Shown one piece after another: positions 17,503 to 27,298 of a stretch of 35,071 nt of DNA. The stretch is from Caulobacter sp. HMWF025 (lineage in GTDB: Bacteria > Pseudomonadota > Alphaproteobacteria > Caulobacterales > Caulobacteraceae): the NCBI RefSeq assembly GCF_003060965.1, contig NZ_QAII01000031.1, positions 18,227-53,297 of the forward strand, in the 5' to 3' direction. A program made the translations under genes and the position numbers. How positions within the stretch are numbered: position 1 is the stretch's first letter; each line of letters starts with the position of its first letter. The notes below the pieces were generated by a model. The model was not told where the DNA came from and did no database searches. It saw nothing but the letters and a program-made list of their open reading frames with translations.

Positions 17503-18693
17503 ATGTCCCAGTCCACTGATCCTGTCGTCATCGTCTCGTTCGCCCGCACCCCGATGGGGGGCTTTCAGGGGGCCTTGGGCGGCGTCAAGGCGACCGAGCT
17601 GGGGGCGACGGCGGTAAAGGCCGCCATTGAACGGGCGGGCGTCGGCGGGGATCTGGTTGAGCAGATCTTCATGGGCTGTGTCCTGCCGGCCGGCCTCGGC
17701 CAGGCCCCGGCCCGCCAGGCGGCGCTGGGAGCCGGTCTGCCGCTTTCGGTCGAGGCCACCACGGTCAACAAGATGTGCGGCAGCGGCATGCAGGCGGCGA
17801 TCATGGCCCACGACGCCCTGGCGGCCGGCAGCGCCGAGATCATTGTGGCCGGCGGCATGGAGAGCATGACCGGCGCGCCGTACCTGATGAGCAAGCACCG
17901 CGGCGGTGCCCGGATCGGCCACGACCAGATGTGGGATTCCATGTTCCTGGACGGCCTGGAGGACGCCTATACCCCGGGCAAGCTGATGGGGGCCTTCGCC
18001 GAGGACTCGGCCGCCACCTACCAGTTCAGCCGCGAGGCCATGGACGATTACGCGACCCGCGGCCTGATGAAGGCCCGCCATGCTGTCGAGAGCGGGGCCT
18101 TTTCCGCCGAGATCGCGCCGGTCAGCATCACCACCCGCAAGGGCAGCGAACTGATCGACCAGGACGAGCAGCCCCTGAAGGCCGATCCGGCCAAGATCCC
18201 GACCCTTCGCCCGGCCTTCAGCCGCGATGGCGGCATCACCGCCGCCAATTCCAGCTCGATCAGCGACGGGGCCGCCGCCCTGGTGATGACCCGGGAGTCA
18301 GTCGCCAAACGCCTGGGCCTGCCGATCGTCGCCCGCGTGGTCAGCCATGCCGCTCACGCCCATGAGCCGGGCCTGTTCACTACCGCCCCGGTCCCGGCCA
18401 TGCAGAAGGCGCTGAAAAAGGCCGGCTGGAGTGTCGGCGACGTCGACCTGTTCGAGGTCAATGAGGCTTTCGCCGTGGTCGCCATGATCGCCCAGCAGGA
18501 GCTTGGCATCCCGGACGACAAGCTGAACGTCAACGGTGGGGCCTGCGCCCTCGGTCACCCGATCGGGGCCTCCGGGGCCCGCATTCTCTGCACCCTGATC
18601 GCAGCCCTGCAGGCGCGCGGCGGCAGGAAGGGTCTGGCGTCACTCTGCATCGGCGGCGGCGAGGCCACCGCGATGGCGATCGAGCTGGTCTAG
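17503..18693 (+). CDS. Acetyl-CoA C-acyltransferase (thiolase)
   Basis: A 396-residue, full-length biosynthetic-type thiolase. The acylated Cys92 lies in NKMCGSGMQA; the C-terminal catalytic pair is His352 (GGACALGHPIGASGAR) and Cys382 (LCIGGGEA). Ser/Ala substrate-loop motifs NEAFAVV and GGMESMTGAPY are present. It most resembles acetoacetyl-CoA thiolases that condense two acetyl-CoA (PhaA/AtoB type), but a short-chain beta-ketothiolase role in degradation cannot be excluded; no phaB or dehydrogenase is next to it. It is divergent from an HxlR regulator and followed after 10 bp by a small GNAT gene. Confidence 0.93.
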   Translation: MSQSTDPVVIVSFARTPMGGFQGALGGVKATELGATAVKAAIERAGVGGDLVEQIFMGCVLPAGLGQAPARQAALGAGLPLSVEATTVNKMCGSGMQAAIMAHDALAAGSAEIIVAGGMESMTGAPYLMSKHRGGARIGHDQMWDSMFLDGLEDAYTPGKLMGAFAEDSAATYQFSREAMDDYATRGLMKARHAVESGAFSAEIAPVSITTRKGSELIDQDEQPLKADPAKIPTLRPAFSRDGGITAANSSSISDGAAALVMTRESVAKRLGLPIVARVVSHAAHAHEPGLFTTAPVPAMQKALKKAGWSVGDVDLFEVNEAFAVVAMIAQQELGIPDDKLNVNGGACALGHPIGASGARILCTLIAALQARGGRKGLASLCIGGGEATAMAIELV

Positions 18694-18703
18694 GACGGGC
18701 GGC

Positions 18704-18973
18704 ATGACCGACGCGTTCCGCGACAACACGACGGAGGCCCGCTTCGAACTCGTAACGAACGGCCTGCTGTCCTTCGCCGACTACCGCCGCGAGCCGGGCC
18801 GCCTCGTTATCCCCCATGTCGAAAGCGACCCGGCCCTTCGCGGCCAGGGCGCGGCCGGCCGCCTGATGGCGCAGGTCGCCGAGGTTGCCCGCGCCGAGGA
18901 CCGCAGGATCGTCCCGACCTGCTCCTACGCGGCGGCGTGGCTGAAGCGGAACGATCCAGGGCTGGTGGCCTGA
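18704..18973 (+). CDS. Small GNAT-type N-acetyltransferase (YjdJ-like)
   Basis: An 89-residue protein with the compact single-domain GNAT fold of the YjdJ type: RFELVTNGLLSFADYRRE, then the acetyl-CoA loop VESDPALRGQGAAGRLM (an R/Q-x-x-G-x-A-like P-loop) and IVPTCSYAAAWLKRN at the end. The substrate is unknown. It starts 10 bp after the thiolase stop and is probably cotranscribed. Its TGA directly abuts the stop codon of the convergent M28 peptidase gene, leaving no intergenic base. Confidence 0.85.
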   Translation: MTDAFRDNTTEARFELVTNGLLSFADYRREPGRLVIPHVESDPALRGQGAAGRLMAQVAEVARAEDRRIVPTCSYAAAWLKRNDPGLVA

Positions 18974-20377
18974 CTACTTGGGCACCGGCGCCGCCGCCGG
19001 CGGCGGGCTCTCGAAGCTGCCGGCCGGGCCCGGAAAGACGATAGGGCTTTCCCAGCCGTCGGCCGTGATCGCCGAGACGCCGAAGAAGAAGTCGTCGATC
19101 ACCACGTCCTTGAGCGTGGCCGTCGCGGCCGGGCCGGCGACCCAGCGGTTCAGGCGCCATTGCGGATCCGTGGTCACCCGCCACCAGACGCGATGGCCCG
19201 CCGCGCCGGGCGTCGGGGTCCATGAGACCTTGGTGTCAGGGCTGACCGCACCCTCGATCTTGACTCCCGAAGGCGGCGGCGGGGCCGAGGCGAGGCTGGC
19301 CATGGCCACCGTGTTCAGACGCGTCACCTGGGCCAGATAGGCGAAATCCACGCCCTCGAGGGTATCGCCATAGACCTTGCCGTTCTCGGTGCGCAGATCC
19401 TGGTGCTGGCGGTCATAGTTCTCGGCGGCTTCGGTCACCCGCACGGCCGGATAGCCGGCCTCCAGCACCGGCACCTGGTCGCCGCCGCGGCCGTAGCGAT
19501 CGGTGCGATAGACCATGACCACGTCGAAATTGTTCAGATAGCGGTCGGCCAGCACATCCAGATAGCGGGCCAGGTTGCGCGAGGGGCTGTCGACCTCGCC
19601 GCCGTTGTAGCGGCGACCATTGGCCTGTTCGGGGGTCTCGACGGCCTTGGTGCCCTCGGAGAACACCCGCACCTGGGTGTTGTTCATTACCCCGCTCTGG
19701 CCCCTGCTATTGCCGACGATGTCGTTGTTGAGGTCGGCCTCGACCTTCCAGCCCTTTGCGCGGGCGTGGCTGGCCAGGATACGCCCGCCATAGAGCCCCT
19801 GCTCCTCGCCGGACAGCACAGCATAGACCAGCGTGGCCGGGAACTTGCGTTTGGACAGCACGCGGGCGGCCTCGATCACCGCTGCCACGCCCGAGGCGTC
19901 GTCATTGGCACCGGGCGCGTCACTCTTGAAGTCCATGACATCGCTGACGCGGCTGTCGATATGTCCGGCGATGATGATCACCCGATCAGGATCACTGGTC
20001 CCCTTCTGGATGGCCAGGACGTTCATGACCTCGGTCGGGTTGGGCACGCGGCGACCAGTGACCACCTCCGACGGAGTCTCGATCGTCAGGCAGCCGCCGC
20101 AGTCTTTCGAGATCGCCTCAAAGCGGGCCTTGGTCCAGCGGCGGGCCGCGCCGATGCCGCGGGTCTCGGACACCGTATCGGACAGGGTGTGGCGGGTGCC
20201 GAAGCCCACCAGGCTGCGGATCGTGCTTTCCAGCGCCTTGGGATCAACCTCCGCTGCGATCTGCCGCAGCACAGGCTGATCGGTCGAGGGCGCCGGCGCT
20301 TCGGCCGCCAGGGCGGGCGTCGCCAGAAGCAAGCTCGAGACGGCAAGGGGAGCGACAAGGGCGAGGGGCAGGCGCAT
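18974..20377 (-). CDS. Secreted M28-family zinc metallopeptidase
   Basis: 467 residues. The signal peptide is about 1-24 (hydrophobic stretch ending ATPALA). The M28 catalytic domain has zinc ligands and catalytic residues in order: AGHIDS (His139, Asp141), GANDDASG (Asp159), SGEEQG (Glu191/Glu192) and LNNDIVGN (Asp219), with a later His in DRQHQD. The C-terminal about 110 residues contain a fibronectin-like beta region (PDTKVSWTPTPGAAGHRVWWRVT). Likely a periplasmic or secreted aminopeptidase for nutrient peptides. Cys93 and Cys96 (DCGGC) could form a disulfide. The start is ATG 20377. Confidence 0.9.
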   Translation of the reverse strand: MRLPLALVAPLAVSSLLLATPALAAEAPAPSTDQPVLRQIAAEVDPKALESTIRSLVGFGTRHTLSDTVSETRGIGAARRWTKARFEAISKDCGGCLTIETPSEVVTGRRVPNPTEVMNVLAIQKGTSDPDRVIIIAGHIDSRVSDVMDFKSDAPGANDDASGVAAVIEAARVLSKRKFPATLVYAVLSGEEQGLYGGRILASHARAKGWKVEADLNNDIVGNSRGQSGVMNNTQVRVFSEGTKAVETPEQANGRRYNGGEVDSPSRNLARYLDVLADRYLNNFDVVMVYRTDRYGRGGDQVPVLEAGYPAVRVTEAAENYDRQHQDLRTENGKVYGDTLEGVDFAYLAQVTRLNTVAMASLASAPPPPSGVKIEGAVSPDTKVSWTPTPGAAGHRVWWRVTTDPQWRLNRWVAGPAATATLKDVVIDDFFFGVSAITADGWESPIVFPGPAGSFESPPPAAAPVPK

Positions 20378-20438
20378 GGCGACTCCGGAAACACGAGGTC
20401 CCGACGTTGCCTGCCCTGCGCGCGCGCCGCAAGCGCGG

Positions 20439-21236
20439 TCAGTGGCCGGCGAGTCCGCCGATCAGCCCCTTGCAGAACACGCCCCAGGCCGGGTTCAGAT
20501 AGGCCGTGACGATTATGAAGTGCCCCGACATCGCCAGGATCAGGCCCAGGACGTAGCCTGGCAGCAGCCGGCCGCGCGTCACCAGGTCGTAGACGCCGAT
20601 GCTCAGCATCAGGGCGGCCGTGCAGCCATAGAGGATCAGATAGTTCGTCCAGAACGGCGAACCCAGCGCCGGGCCCAGCACCGGCCCCCAGATGGGGCCC
20701 ACCCAACGCGCGAAGCCGGCGTCGACGAGCGTGAGCGTGGACAGCAGGACCAGCCGCTTGTGCAGGGCCGCATCCTTACGGTTCAGCAACGCCGCAACGA
20801 TCAGGATCGCGAAGCTGACCAGACCGCCGAGCTGGATGGCCAGAAAGGCCGGATCACTGGCCGGCGTCCCAAAGCGCGCCGTCTGGGTGGTGAAAGCCGC
20901 CATGGGCCCCACCAGCAGCATCACCGGGACAAAGCCCAGGCTGGCCACGCCCAGCTTGCGATGCAGGTCGGAGCGCCCCTTGCGGATCAGCGCCACCTGG
21001 GTGGTCAGTAGCACCATCCAGCCGACATAGACGGCGGCGTGGACGTGGACGATCAGGGGGAAGGTCAGCTGGCCCTGCTTGGCCTTGTAGACCATGTCGC
21101 CGCCGAACCCCATGACGAGGCCGACCCAGAAAATCGCTACGAGGCTCGGGAAGAACCAGGCGTCCCAGGGATGGGTCGGCTTGAAGTCCGGGCCGTCGGC
21201 CGGCGGCGTGTCACTTACGGCAAAAGTCGTCATCAT
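20439..21236 (-). CDS. Multi-pass membrane protein (DUF2306-like)
   Basis: 265 residues from ATG 21236 (21233 is equally possible); a run of GGGGGGAG lies just upstream, so the longer open frame to 21335 is unlikely. About seven hydrophobic helices with His residues at helix ends: HVHAAVYVGW, DLHRKLGVAS, ALHKRLVLLS and MSGHF. The H-x-x-LG pattern is seen in DUF2306/cytochrome-b561-like membrane proteins, which may bind haem; this is a resemblance, not proof. There is no obvious operon partner: the upstream porin is in the same direction but 118 bp away. Confidence 0.7.
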   Translation of the reverse strand: MMTTFAVSDTPPADGPDFKPTHPWDAWFFPSLVAIFWVGLVMGFGGDMVYKAKQGQLTFPLIVHVHAAVYVGWMVLLTTQVALIRKGRSDLHRKLGVASLGFVPVMLLVGPMAAFTTQTARFGTPASDPAFLAIQLGGLVSFAILIVAALLNRKDAALHKRLVLLSTLTLVDAGFARWVGPIWGPVLGPALGSPFWTNYLILYGCTAALMLSIGVYDLVTRGRLLPGYVLGLILAMSGHFIIVTAYLNPAWGVFCKGLIGGLAGH

Positions 21237-21353
21237 CTCCCCCCCCGGGAAAGGCACCAAGGCCTCAACAGGGGCGGAGATTGACGCAAAAGGGGCAGAA
21301 AGCAAACGCCACGTAACGACGTTATCTGCATTCACACAGCCGCTGACCGGCCG

Positions 21354-22553
21354 TCAGTATGAGATCGAAAACCGCACGGTCGCGACCACGGCATTGTCGA
21401 TATCGCGGTCGCCGGAGGGGCGGATGACATACTGCAGGTCCGGCTGCACGGTCAGTCGGCCGACCTTGTCGGAATAGGTCACCTCAAACGCCGTCTCGGT
21501 CCGGCCGATGTTGCGGCCGGCGTCGACGCCGTTGGCGCGCTCGCGGCCGGTAATGAAGCCCTGGTTCATGCCCGCCGAGAACTGGCTATCCGGACGCGAG
21601 GCGAAGGGCTGCTCGACCAGTACGCCGGCCTGCCATCCCCCCTCGAAGGCCGAGGTCGTGCCGTCGGAAATGCCGACGCGCAGGAAGGCCGTCGTGCGGC
21701 CGGGAGAGTCTTCACTGCCCCGAATCCGGCGCTCCGCAAGCAGATAGACCCCGCCCGCCGTCTGGCGGACCGGATCCCCGGCCGCGTCGACCAGGCGCCA
21801 GTCGTCCTGCTTGTCGGAATAGCGCCAGGCCCCGATGGCGAGTTTGCCGGCACCCTGCCAGCCCACTTCGCCGATCATCAGCACGCCGCTGTCGAAGCTG
21901 GTGTCGATGCCGTCGGGGTCGCCCAGCACGCCAGACTGGGCATTCAGCACAACGGCCTGGGCATAGCCGCCGCTCTCTGTCGTCCACTTCAGCCGGACGG
22001 CCAGGGCGGTCGACGGAAAGATCGACGGGCCATTGGGGCCGGTTGAAGCCAACTCGGATCCGATGCCGAAGGCCGGCGCGATCAGCAGGCCGGCGCTGTC
22101 ATTGGCGTAGAACTCGCTGTTGACGTCATAGAGACCCGCCAGGACGGCGCCCTTGCCGTCGGCAAAGCTGGTTTCAACCCAGGCCTCAAACAGTCGCGTG
22201 CGGTGACGGCTGACCTCAATGTTGTCGACCCCCTGCAGGGTGCCGGCATCCTCGTTCGGCATGCCGCCGGAATTGTTGAGCACCGTCATGTGGGCGTTCG
22301 CGTTCGACCAGCCCAGAGCTGCTCCGAGGTCGAGATCAACCACCAGCTGCAGGTCATCGAGGACCCGGCCCCGCCGGGCCAGACCGCCGTCGATCACGCC
22401 GCCGACGTCGGCCGTATAGTCGAGGCTATAGGTCAGGGGGCCTTCGGCCGCCTGGGCCGAGGTCGCCAGGGCCGCAGCGGCGCTGCCTGCAACCAGCAGG
22501 GCGGTCAGACACCGACGGGCTTTGCCGCGCTTGAAGTTTTGCATCACCACCAT
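21354..22553 (-). CDS. OprB-like outer-membrane carbohydrate porin
   Basis: 399 residues. A signal peptide (basic start, LTALLVAGSAAAALATSAQA) is followed by alternating amphipathic strands. OprB-family blocks are visible: YTADVGGVIDGGLARRGRVLDDLQLVVDLDLGAALGW, RLFEAWVETSF, VLAGLYDVNSEFYANDSAGLLI and SIFPSTALAVRLKW. It ends in an aromatic residue (VATVRFSISY), the usual barrel-assembly signal. It probably admits sugars or other small polar substrates; no transporter genes adjoin it, so the substrate is unknown. The start at 22553 has AAGGA six bases upstream; an ATG three codons in is an alternative. Confidence 0.85.
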   Translation of the reverse strand: MVVMQNFKRGKARRCLTALLVAGSAAAALATSAQAAEGPLTYSLDYTADVGGVIDGGLARRGRVLDDLQLVVDLDLGAALGWSNANAHMTVLNNSGGMPNEDAGTLQGVDNIEVSRHRTRLFEAWVETSFADGKGAVLAGLYDVNSEFYANDSAGLLIAPAFGIGSELASTGPNGPSIFPSTALAVRLKWTTESGGYAQAVVLNAQSGVLGDPDGIDTSFDSGVLMIGEVGWQGAGKLAIGAWRYSDKQDDWRLVDAAGDPVRQTAGGVYLLAERRIRGSEDSPGRTTAFLRVGISDGTTSAFEGGWQAGVLVEQPFASRPDSQFSAGMNQGFITGRERANGVDAGRNIGRTETAFEVTYSDKVGRLTVQPDLQYVIRPSGDRDIDNAVVATVRFSISY

Positions 22554-22598
22554 CCCCGGTCCTTGAAGGAACTCTCGGGAAGGAGGATCTCACAACTG

Positions 22599-22618
22599 GG
22601 CTTACAGTCAGTTAAGCC
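22599..22618. promoter_or_regulatory. Inverted repeat upstream of the porin gene
   Basis: GGCTTA-N8-TAAGCC lies 46-65 bp before the porin ATG, in an A+T-rich stretch between the chemoreceptor stop and the porin. On the minus strand it reads TTAACTGACTGTAAG, which also partly resembles a CtrA box. It could be an operator for the porin; no regulator is adjacent. Confidence 0.35.
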
Positions 22619-22638
22619 GTTGATTTATTTTATGATAA

Positions 22639-22657
22639 TGAACCCGAATCCGGTTCA
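22639..22657 (-). terminator. Terminator overlapping the chemoreceptor stop codon
   Basis: TGAACC-N7-GGTTCA starts with the TGA of the chemoreceptor gene on the minus strand and is followed by an A+T-rich run (TTATCATAAAATAAAT). The stem is short, so it is probably a weak intrinsic terminator. Confidence 0.4.
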
Positions 22658-24544
22658 GGCCGCCGCGCGGGACGAAGCTCCCGAAGCCGCCTGGAGCTTG
22701 AAGCCGGAGACCTGGCGCGCCAGGTCCAGCGCCTCGGTGCGCAGGGAATGCGTCGCCGCAGTCGTCTGCTCGACCATGGCTGCATTCTGCTGGGTCACCT
22801 GGTCCATGTGGTTCACGGCGACATTGACCTGGCGCAGGCCGACGGCCTGCTCCTCGGAGGCGCGGGCCATGCCTTCGACAAGACCATGTACCCGGACCAC
22901 CTCGCCGACAATGCGACCCAGGGTCTCACCGGTCTGACCGACGAGCTCAACACCCGAAGCGACTTGGCTGCCGGACTCCGAGATCAGGGTCTTGATTTCC
23001 TTGGCGGCGTCAGCGGAGCGCTGGGCCAGGGCGCGGACTTCCTGGGCGACCACGGCAAAGCCCCGGCCGCTCTCGCCGGCGCGGGCGGCTTCGACGCCGG
23101 CGTTCAGGGCCAGCAGATTGGTCTGGAAGGCGATCTCGTCGATGACCCCGATGATCTGGCTGATCTTGGCCGAGGACTTCTGGATCTGACTCATGGCGTC
23201 GACGGTACGCGACACCACCTGGCTCGACTGCTCGGCTTCCTTCTTGGCGCTGGCGACCACGACAGCAGCCTCACGGGCGCCTTCGGTGGCTCGACCAACG
23301 GTCGCCGCGATCTGGTCGAGGGCCGCGGCCGTTTCTTCCAGGCTGGCCGCCTGCTGCTCGGTGCGGCGCGACAGATCGTCGGCCGCCGAAGCGATTTCTT
23401 CCGAGCCCGAGCGCATCGACATGCCGCTGCGGGCGATCGCGCCCAGGGTCTGGGCCAGCCGGTTGACGGCGTTGTTGAAGTCGGCGCGCAGGGCCTCATA
23501 GGCCGGCGGGAACGGCGTATGGATCGGGCTCGCCAGATCCCCCTCGGCCAGACGGCCCAGGCCGGCGGCCAGCTGATCCATCACGGCGCGGCGCTCGGTA
23601 TCGGCCTCGGCCCGTTCGCGTTCATTCTGACGACGCTCGCCTTCGGAGGCGTTTCGGGCCGATTCCTGCTCAAGGCGGGCCTGACGACGCTCCAGGGCCG
23701 CTTCGCGGAACACGACGATCGACCGCGCCATGTCGCCGAGCTCGTCCTGACGGTTGCGGTAAGGCGGCTCGCGATCATAGTCGCCTTCGGCCAGACGGCC
23801 CATATAGTCGCCGATCGTCGACAGCGGGCGCAGCAGGCGACCGCGGGTCAGCACGATGACGGCTCCGCCGAGGATCACGCCGCCCAGGGCCATCAGGCCG
23901 AGCACGACCATGGCGCCGAGCTGCTGATCGCGCAGGCTTTTCTCGGCAACGAAGTCATGCGCTTCCTGGCTTTTTTCGATCTCGGCCATGGCGGCGGTCG
24001 CGGCGTCCATCTTGGCCGCCAGATTGAGACTGGCCTGGTCAAACTGGCCCATCAGGGCATTGCCGCCCGCGGTGCCCACATCGACATAGGCATGCGCCAT
24101 GGCCTGGCCATTGGAATAATAGGCCGGGAAGGCCGCCTCGACCTCGTCGAGCGCGGCGGACAGTGCAGGCGCATTCAGGTCCTTGGCAAGGATCCGGGCA
24201 CGGGCGACGTCGGTCTTGAAGGCCTGGCTGTTGGCCTCGGCCTCGGCCCAGCCGTCGTCCAGACCATCCAGGCCGCGGGTCGCCGAGACGTCGGTCAGGA
24301 ACTGCTGGACCTGGACGATCTCGAGCTGGATCTGCTTGGCCAGCACGGCCAGTTCGAGCGCCTGGCTTTGGCTGACCTCGTCGCGCTTGGCCTCAACGCT
24401 CCGGGCCTCACGCTGGGACTCGATCGCCATCACGCCGCTGACAGCGGCGGCAACGCAGAACAGGCTCAGGCCGGCGATCATGAGCGTGATGAAACGCTCG
24501 ATCTTCCGCGATGACGACGATTGCATGGACCCAGGCTTGGTCAT
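22655..24544 (-). CDS. Methyl-accepting chemotaxis protein
   Basis: 629 residues from ATG 24544 (GGGGGAA five bases upstream; the open frame to 24580 has no SD). First membrane segment about 17-40; a periplasmic helical domain about 41-208, with predicted helical-bundle character; second membrane segment about 209-233; HAMP about 235-290, and a second HAMP-like piece (LAAGLGRLAEGDLASPI). The signalling domain contains the conserved hairpin (EIAFQTNLLALNAGVEAARAGESGRGFAVVAQEVRALAQRSADAAKEIKTLI). It lacks a C-terminal CheR-tethering pentapeptide. The ligand is unknown. It is monocistronic; the nearby flagellar genes are consistent with motility. Confidence 0.94.
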   Translation of the reverse strand: MTKPGSMQSSSSRKIERFITLMIAGLSLFCVAAAVSGVMAIESQREARSVEAKRDEVSQSQALELAVLAKQIQLEIVQVQQFLTDVSATRGLDGLDDGWAEAEANSQAFKTDVARARILAKDLNAPALSAALDEVEAAFPAYYSNGQAMAHAYVDVGTAGGNALMGQFDQASLNLAAKMDAATAAMAEIEKSQEAHDFVAEKSLRDQQLGAMVVLGLMALGGVILGGAVIVLTRGRLLRPLSTIGDYMGRLAEGDYDREPPYRNRQDELGDMARSIVVFREAALERRQARLEQESARNASEGERRQNERERAEADTERRAVMDQLAAGLGRLAEGDLASPIHTPFPPAYEALRADFNNAVNRLAQTLGAIARSGMSMRSGSEEIASAADDLSRRTEQQAASLEETAAALDQIAATVGRATEGAREAAVVVASAKKEAEQSSQVVSRTVDAMSQIQKSSAKISQIIGVIDEIAFQTNLLALNAGVEAARAGESGRGFAVVAQEVRALAQRSADAAKEIKTLISESGSQVASGVELVGQTGETLGRIVGEVVRVHGLVEGMARASEEQAVGLRQVNVAVNHMDQVTQQNAAMVEQTTAATHSLRTEALDLARQVSGFKLQAASGASSRAAA

Positions 24545-24637
24545 GGCGTTCCCCCAAGATGACCAAGGAAAGCAGGTCACGCTTGGAGGGATTGTCGCTC
24601 AACAGCCTTAAGACTACGTAACCGCCCCACCCAGATT

Positions 24638-24665
24638 GGGCAGACCTCCGGCCTGCCCTCGGAGG
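24638..24665 (-). terminator. Overlapping alternative hairpins after clpB
   Basis: Two mutually exclusive stems overlap just after the clpB stop: CCTCCG/CGGAGG (24645-24650 with 24660-24665) and GGGCAG/CTGCCC (24638-24643 with 24653-24658). There is no T-tract. Transcript end or stability element for clpB. Confidence 0.4.
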
Positions 24666-24668
24666 GCC

Positions 24669-27254
24669 CTACTGCAGCACAGCCTTGCCGATCGCCAGCG
24701 CCCCGTCTCGGACGCTGACCGCGATCACGCCGCCGTCTTCCAGCTCGCCGGCCAGCAGGCGGCGGGCGATCGGATCGACCAGCTCCTTCTGGATCACGCG
24801 CTTCAAGGGGCGCGCGCCATAGACCGGGTCATAGCCCTTCTCGCCCAACCACAGCAGCGCCTCTGCATCCAGGGCCAGGGTCATGCGGCGGTCGGCGAGC
24901 AGCTTTTCCACCCGCTGCAGCTGGATGCGGACGATGTCGGCCATGTTGCCCCGTCCCAGCCGCTTGAACAGGATGATCTCGTCGATCCGGTTCAGGAACT
25001 CGGGCCGGAAGTGACCGCGCACCACGTTCATGACCTGCGGACGCACCGCGTCGACATCCTCGCCGTCCTCCTGGTTGGCTAGGTATTCGGAGCCGAGATT
25101 GCTGGTCATGATGATTAGCGTATTGCGGAAGTCGACCGTGCGGCCCTGACCGTCGGTCAGGCGACCGTCGTCCAGCACCTGCAGCAGCACGTTGAAGACG
25201 TCCGGGTGGGCCTTCTCGACCTCGTCGAACAGCACCACCTGATAGGGCCGCCGGCGCACGGCCTCGGTCAGGGCCCCGCCCTCATCGTAGCCGACATAGC
25301 CGGGAGGAGCCCCGATCAGGCGGCTGACCGAGTGCTTTTCCATGTACTCGCTCATGTCCATCCGGGTGATGGCGGCCTCGTCGGCGAACATGAACTCGGC
25401 CAGGGCCTTGGTCAGTTCGGTCTTGCCCACGCCCGTCGGGCCCAGGAACAGGAACGAGCCGATCGGACGCGAGGGATCCTGCAGGCCGGCCCGCGCGCGA
25501 CGCACCGCGTCGGAGACGGCTTCGAGAGCCTCGTCCTGACCGACCACGCGGGCGCGCAGGGCCAGTTCCATCTGCAGCAGCTTTTCGCGCTCACCTTCCA
25601 GCATCTTCTCGACCGGCACTCCGGTCCAGCGGCTGACCACGGCGGCGATCTGCTCGGCGTCAACGACCTCGGGCGTCAGGGACTTCTGGGCGGTATCGCC
25701 CTCCTCCGCTGCGGCCAGACGGCGTTCGAGAGCCGGAATTTCGCCGTACTGGATCTGCCCGGCCCGGGCGAAGTCACCGGCGCGCTGGGCATTGGCGAGG
25801 TCGGCCCGCAGCCGGTCCAGGGCCTCGCGGGCCTGGGCGGCTCCCCCGACCTTGTCCTTTTCAGCCTTCCAGCGGGCGGTCATTTCGTCGCTGCGGAACT
25901 GCAGGTCGTCGATTTCGGTCTCGAGGTTTTCCAGCCGCTGGCGCGAGGCCGCATCGGTTTCCTTGCTCAGGGCTTCGCGTTCAATCTTCAGCTGCACCAG
26001 GCGGCGGTCAATCTCGTCCAGCTCTTCGGGCTTGGAGTCGATGGCCATCCGCACGCGGCTGGAGGCCTCGTCGATCAGGTCGATGGCCTTGTCGGGCAGG
26101 AAGCGGTCAGCGATGTAGCGGTTGCTCAGGGTAGCGGCCGCGACAATGGCCGAGTCCGAGATGCGCACCCCATGGTGGACCTCGTACTTCTCCTTCAGGC
26201 CGCGCAGGATCGAAACGGTGTCCTCCACCGTCGGCTCGCTGACAAACACCGGCTGGAACCGGCGGGCCAGGGCCGCGTCCTTCTCGACGTGCTTGCGGTA
26301 CTCGTCCAGCGTGGTGGCCCCGACGCAGTGCAGCTCCCCGCGTGCCAGGGCAGGCTTGAGCAGGTTGGAGGCATCCATGGCCCCCTCGCTTTTGCCGGCC
26401 CCGACCAGGGTGTGCATCTCGTCGATGAACAGGATGATCGAACCCTCGGCGGCCGTAACCTCGTTGAGGACGGCCTTGAGGCGCTCCTCGAACTCGCCGC
26501 GATACTTCGCGCCGGCGATCAGGCTGCCCATGTCGAGCGACAGGAGGCGCTTGTCCTTCAGGCTTTCAGGCACGTCGCCATTGACGATGCGCAGGGCCAG
26601 GCCCTCGACGATGGCGGTCTTGCCGACGCCGGGCTCGCCGATCAGCACGGGGTTGTTCTTGGTGCGGCGGCTCAGGACCTGGATCGTGCGACGGATCTCC
26701 TCGTCACGGCCGATCACCGGGTCCAGCTTGCCGTTGCGGGCGGCCTGGGTCAGATCGCGGGCATAGCGCTTGAGCGCCTCATAGCCTTCCTCGGCATTGG
26801 CGCTGTCGGCGGTCCTGCCCTTGCGCAGGGCGTTGGCGGCGTCTTCCAGGCCTTTGGCCGTAACGCCGGCATCCTTCAGCAGCTTGCCGACCTCGCCGCC
26901 TTCCTTGGCGATGGCGATCAGCAGTCGCTCGGTCGTGACAAAGGCATCACCGGCCGCTTTCGCGCCCTTCTCGGCCTCGGCGAACACCCGGGCGGTATCA
27001 GGCTTCAAAAAGAGCTGGCCGCCGGCTCCGTCGACGCGGGCGGTCTTGGCCAGCAAGGCCTCAACGGCGGCATCGACGACGTCGGGCCGGCCGCCGGCGC
27101 TCTGGATCAGGGCGCGGGAAAGGCCGTCCTTTTCCTCCAGCAGCACCTTGAGCAGATGCTCGGGCCCCAGTTGCTGGTGCCCCCGGGCCAGAGCCAGGCT
27201 CTGCGACGACTGAACCGCCTGTTTGGCGCGGTCGGAATAGAGATCGATGTTCAT
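24669..27254 (-). CDS. clpB: ClpB, ATP-dependent disaggregase
   Basis: An 861-residue, full-length ClpB/Hsp104. The N-domain repeats are at 1-145, the first AAA+ with Walker A GEPGVGKT at 206-213, the coiled-coil middle domain about 400-525 ([23 protein letters not shown] and onward), and the second AAA+ with GPTGVGKT near 605 followed by the pore-loop region [13 protein letters not shown]. The presence of the middle domain distinguishes it from ClpA/ClpC. It rescues aggregated protein with DnaK/DnaJ/GrpE after heat shock. SD AAGGGG precedes the ATG. The gap to the upstream M48 gene contains a nested palindrome and a possible sigma-32 promoter. Confidence 0.97.
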   Translation of the reverse strand: MNIDLYSDRAKQAVQSSQSLALARGHQQLGPEHLLKVLLEEKDGLSRALIQSAGGRPDVVDAAVEALLAKTARVDGAGGQLFLKPDTARVFAEAEKGAKAAGDAFVTTERLLIAIAKEGGEVGKLLKDAGVTAKGLEDAANALRKGRTADSANAEEGYEALKRYARDLTQAARNGKLDPVIGRDEEIRRTIQVLSRRTKNNPVLIGEPGVGKTAIVEGLALRIVNGDVPESLKDKRLLSLDMGSLIAGAKYRGEFEERLKAVLNEVTAAEGSIILFIDEMHTLVGAGKSEGAMDASNLLKPALARGELHCVGATTLDEYRKHVEKDAALARRFQPVFVSEPTVEDTVSILRGLKEKYEVHHGVRISDSAIVAAATLSNRYIADRFLPDKAIDLIDEASSRVRMAIDSKPEELDEIDRRLVQLKIEREALSKETDAASRQRLENLETEIDDLQFRSDEMTARWKAEKDKVGGAAQAREALDRLRADLANAQRAGDFARAGQIQYGEIPALERRLAAAEEGDTAQKSLTPEVVDAEQIAAVVSRWTGVPVEKMLEGEREKLLQMELALRARVVGQDEALEAVSDAVRRARAGLQDPSRPIGSFLFLGPTGVGKTELTKALAEFMFADEAAITRMDMSEYMEKHSVSRLIGAPPGYVGYDEGGALTEAVRRRPYQVVLFDEVEKAHPDVFNVLLQVLDDGRLTDGQGRTVDFRNTLIIMTSNLGSEYLANQEDGEDVDAVRPQVMNVVRGHFRPEFLNRIDEIILFKRLGRGNMADIVRIQLQRVEKLLADRRMTLALDAEALLWLGEKGYDPVYGARPLKRVIQKELVDPIARRLLAGELEDGGVIAVSVRDGALAIGKAVLQ

Positions 27255-27270
27255 AGTGTCCCCTTCTAGG

Positions 27271-27298
27271 CGGATCGGGACGCGCCGCCTTGATCAAG
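27271..27298 (-). promoter_or_regulatory. Possible sigma-32 promoter of clpB
   Basis: Minus-strand CTTGATC and CCCGATCCG, separated by 12 bp, resemble the heat-shock consensus CTTGAAA-N11-16-CCCCATNTA (several mismatches). It would start transcription near 27264, giving a leader of only about 10 nt that still includes GGGG. Heat-shock control of clpB is known in the family; this site is tentative. Confidence 0.3.

Noticed and set aside
22748-24514. 588-codon open frame antisense to the chemoreceptor gene
   Set aside because: No domain, composition typical of reverse-complement shadow, no initiation signal.
25206-27269. 687-codon open frame antisense to clpB
   Set aside because: Same codon-bias artefact; clpB is full length with all motifs on the other strand.
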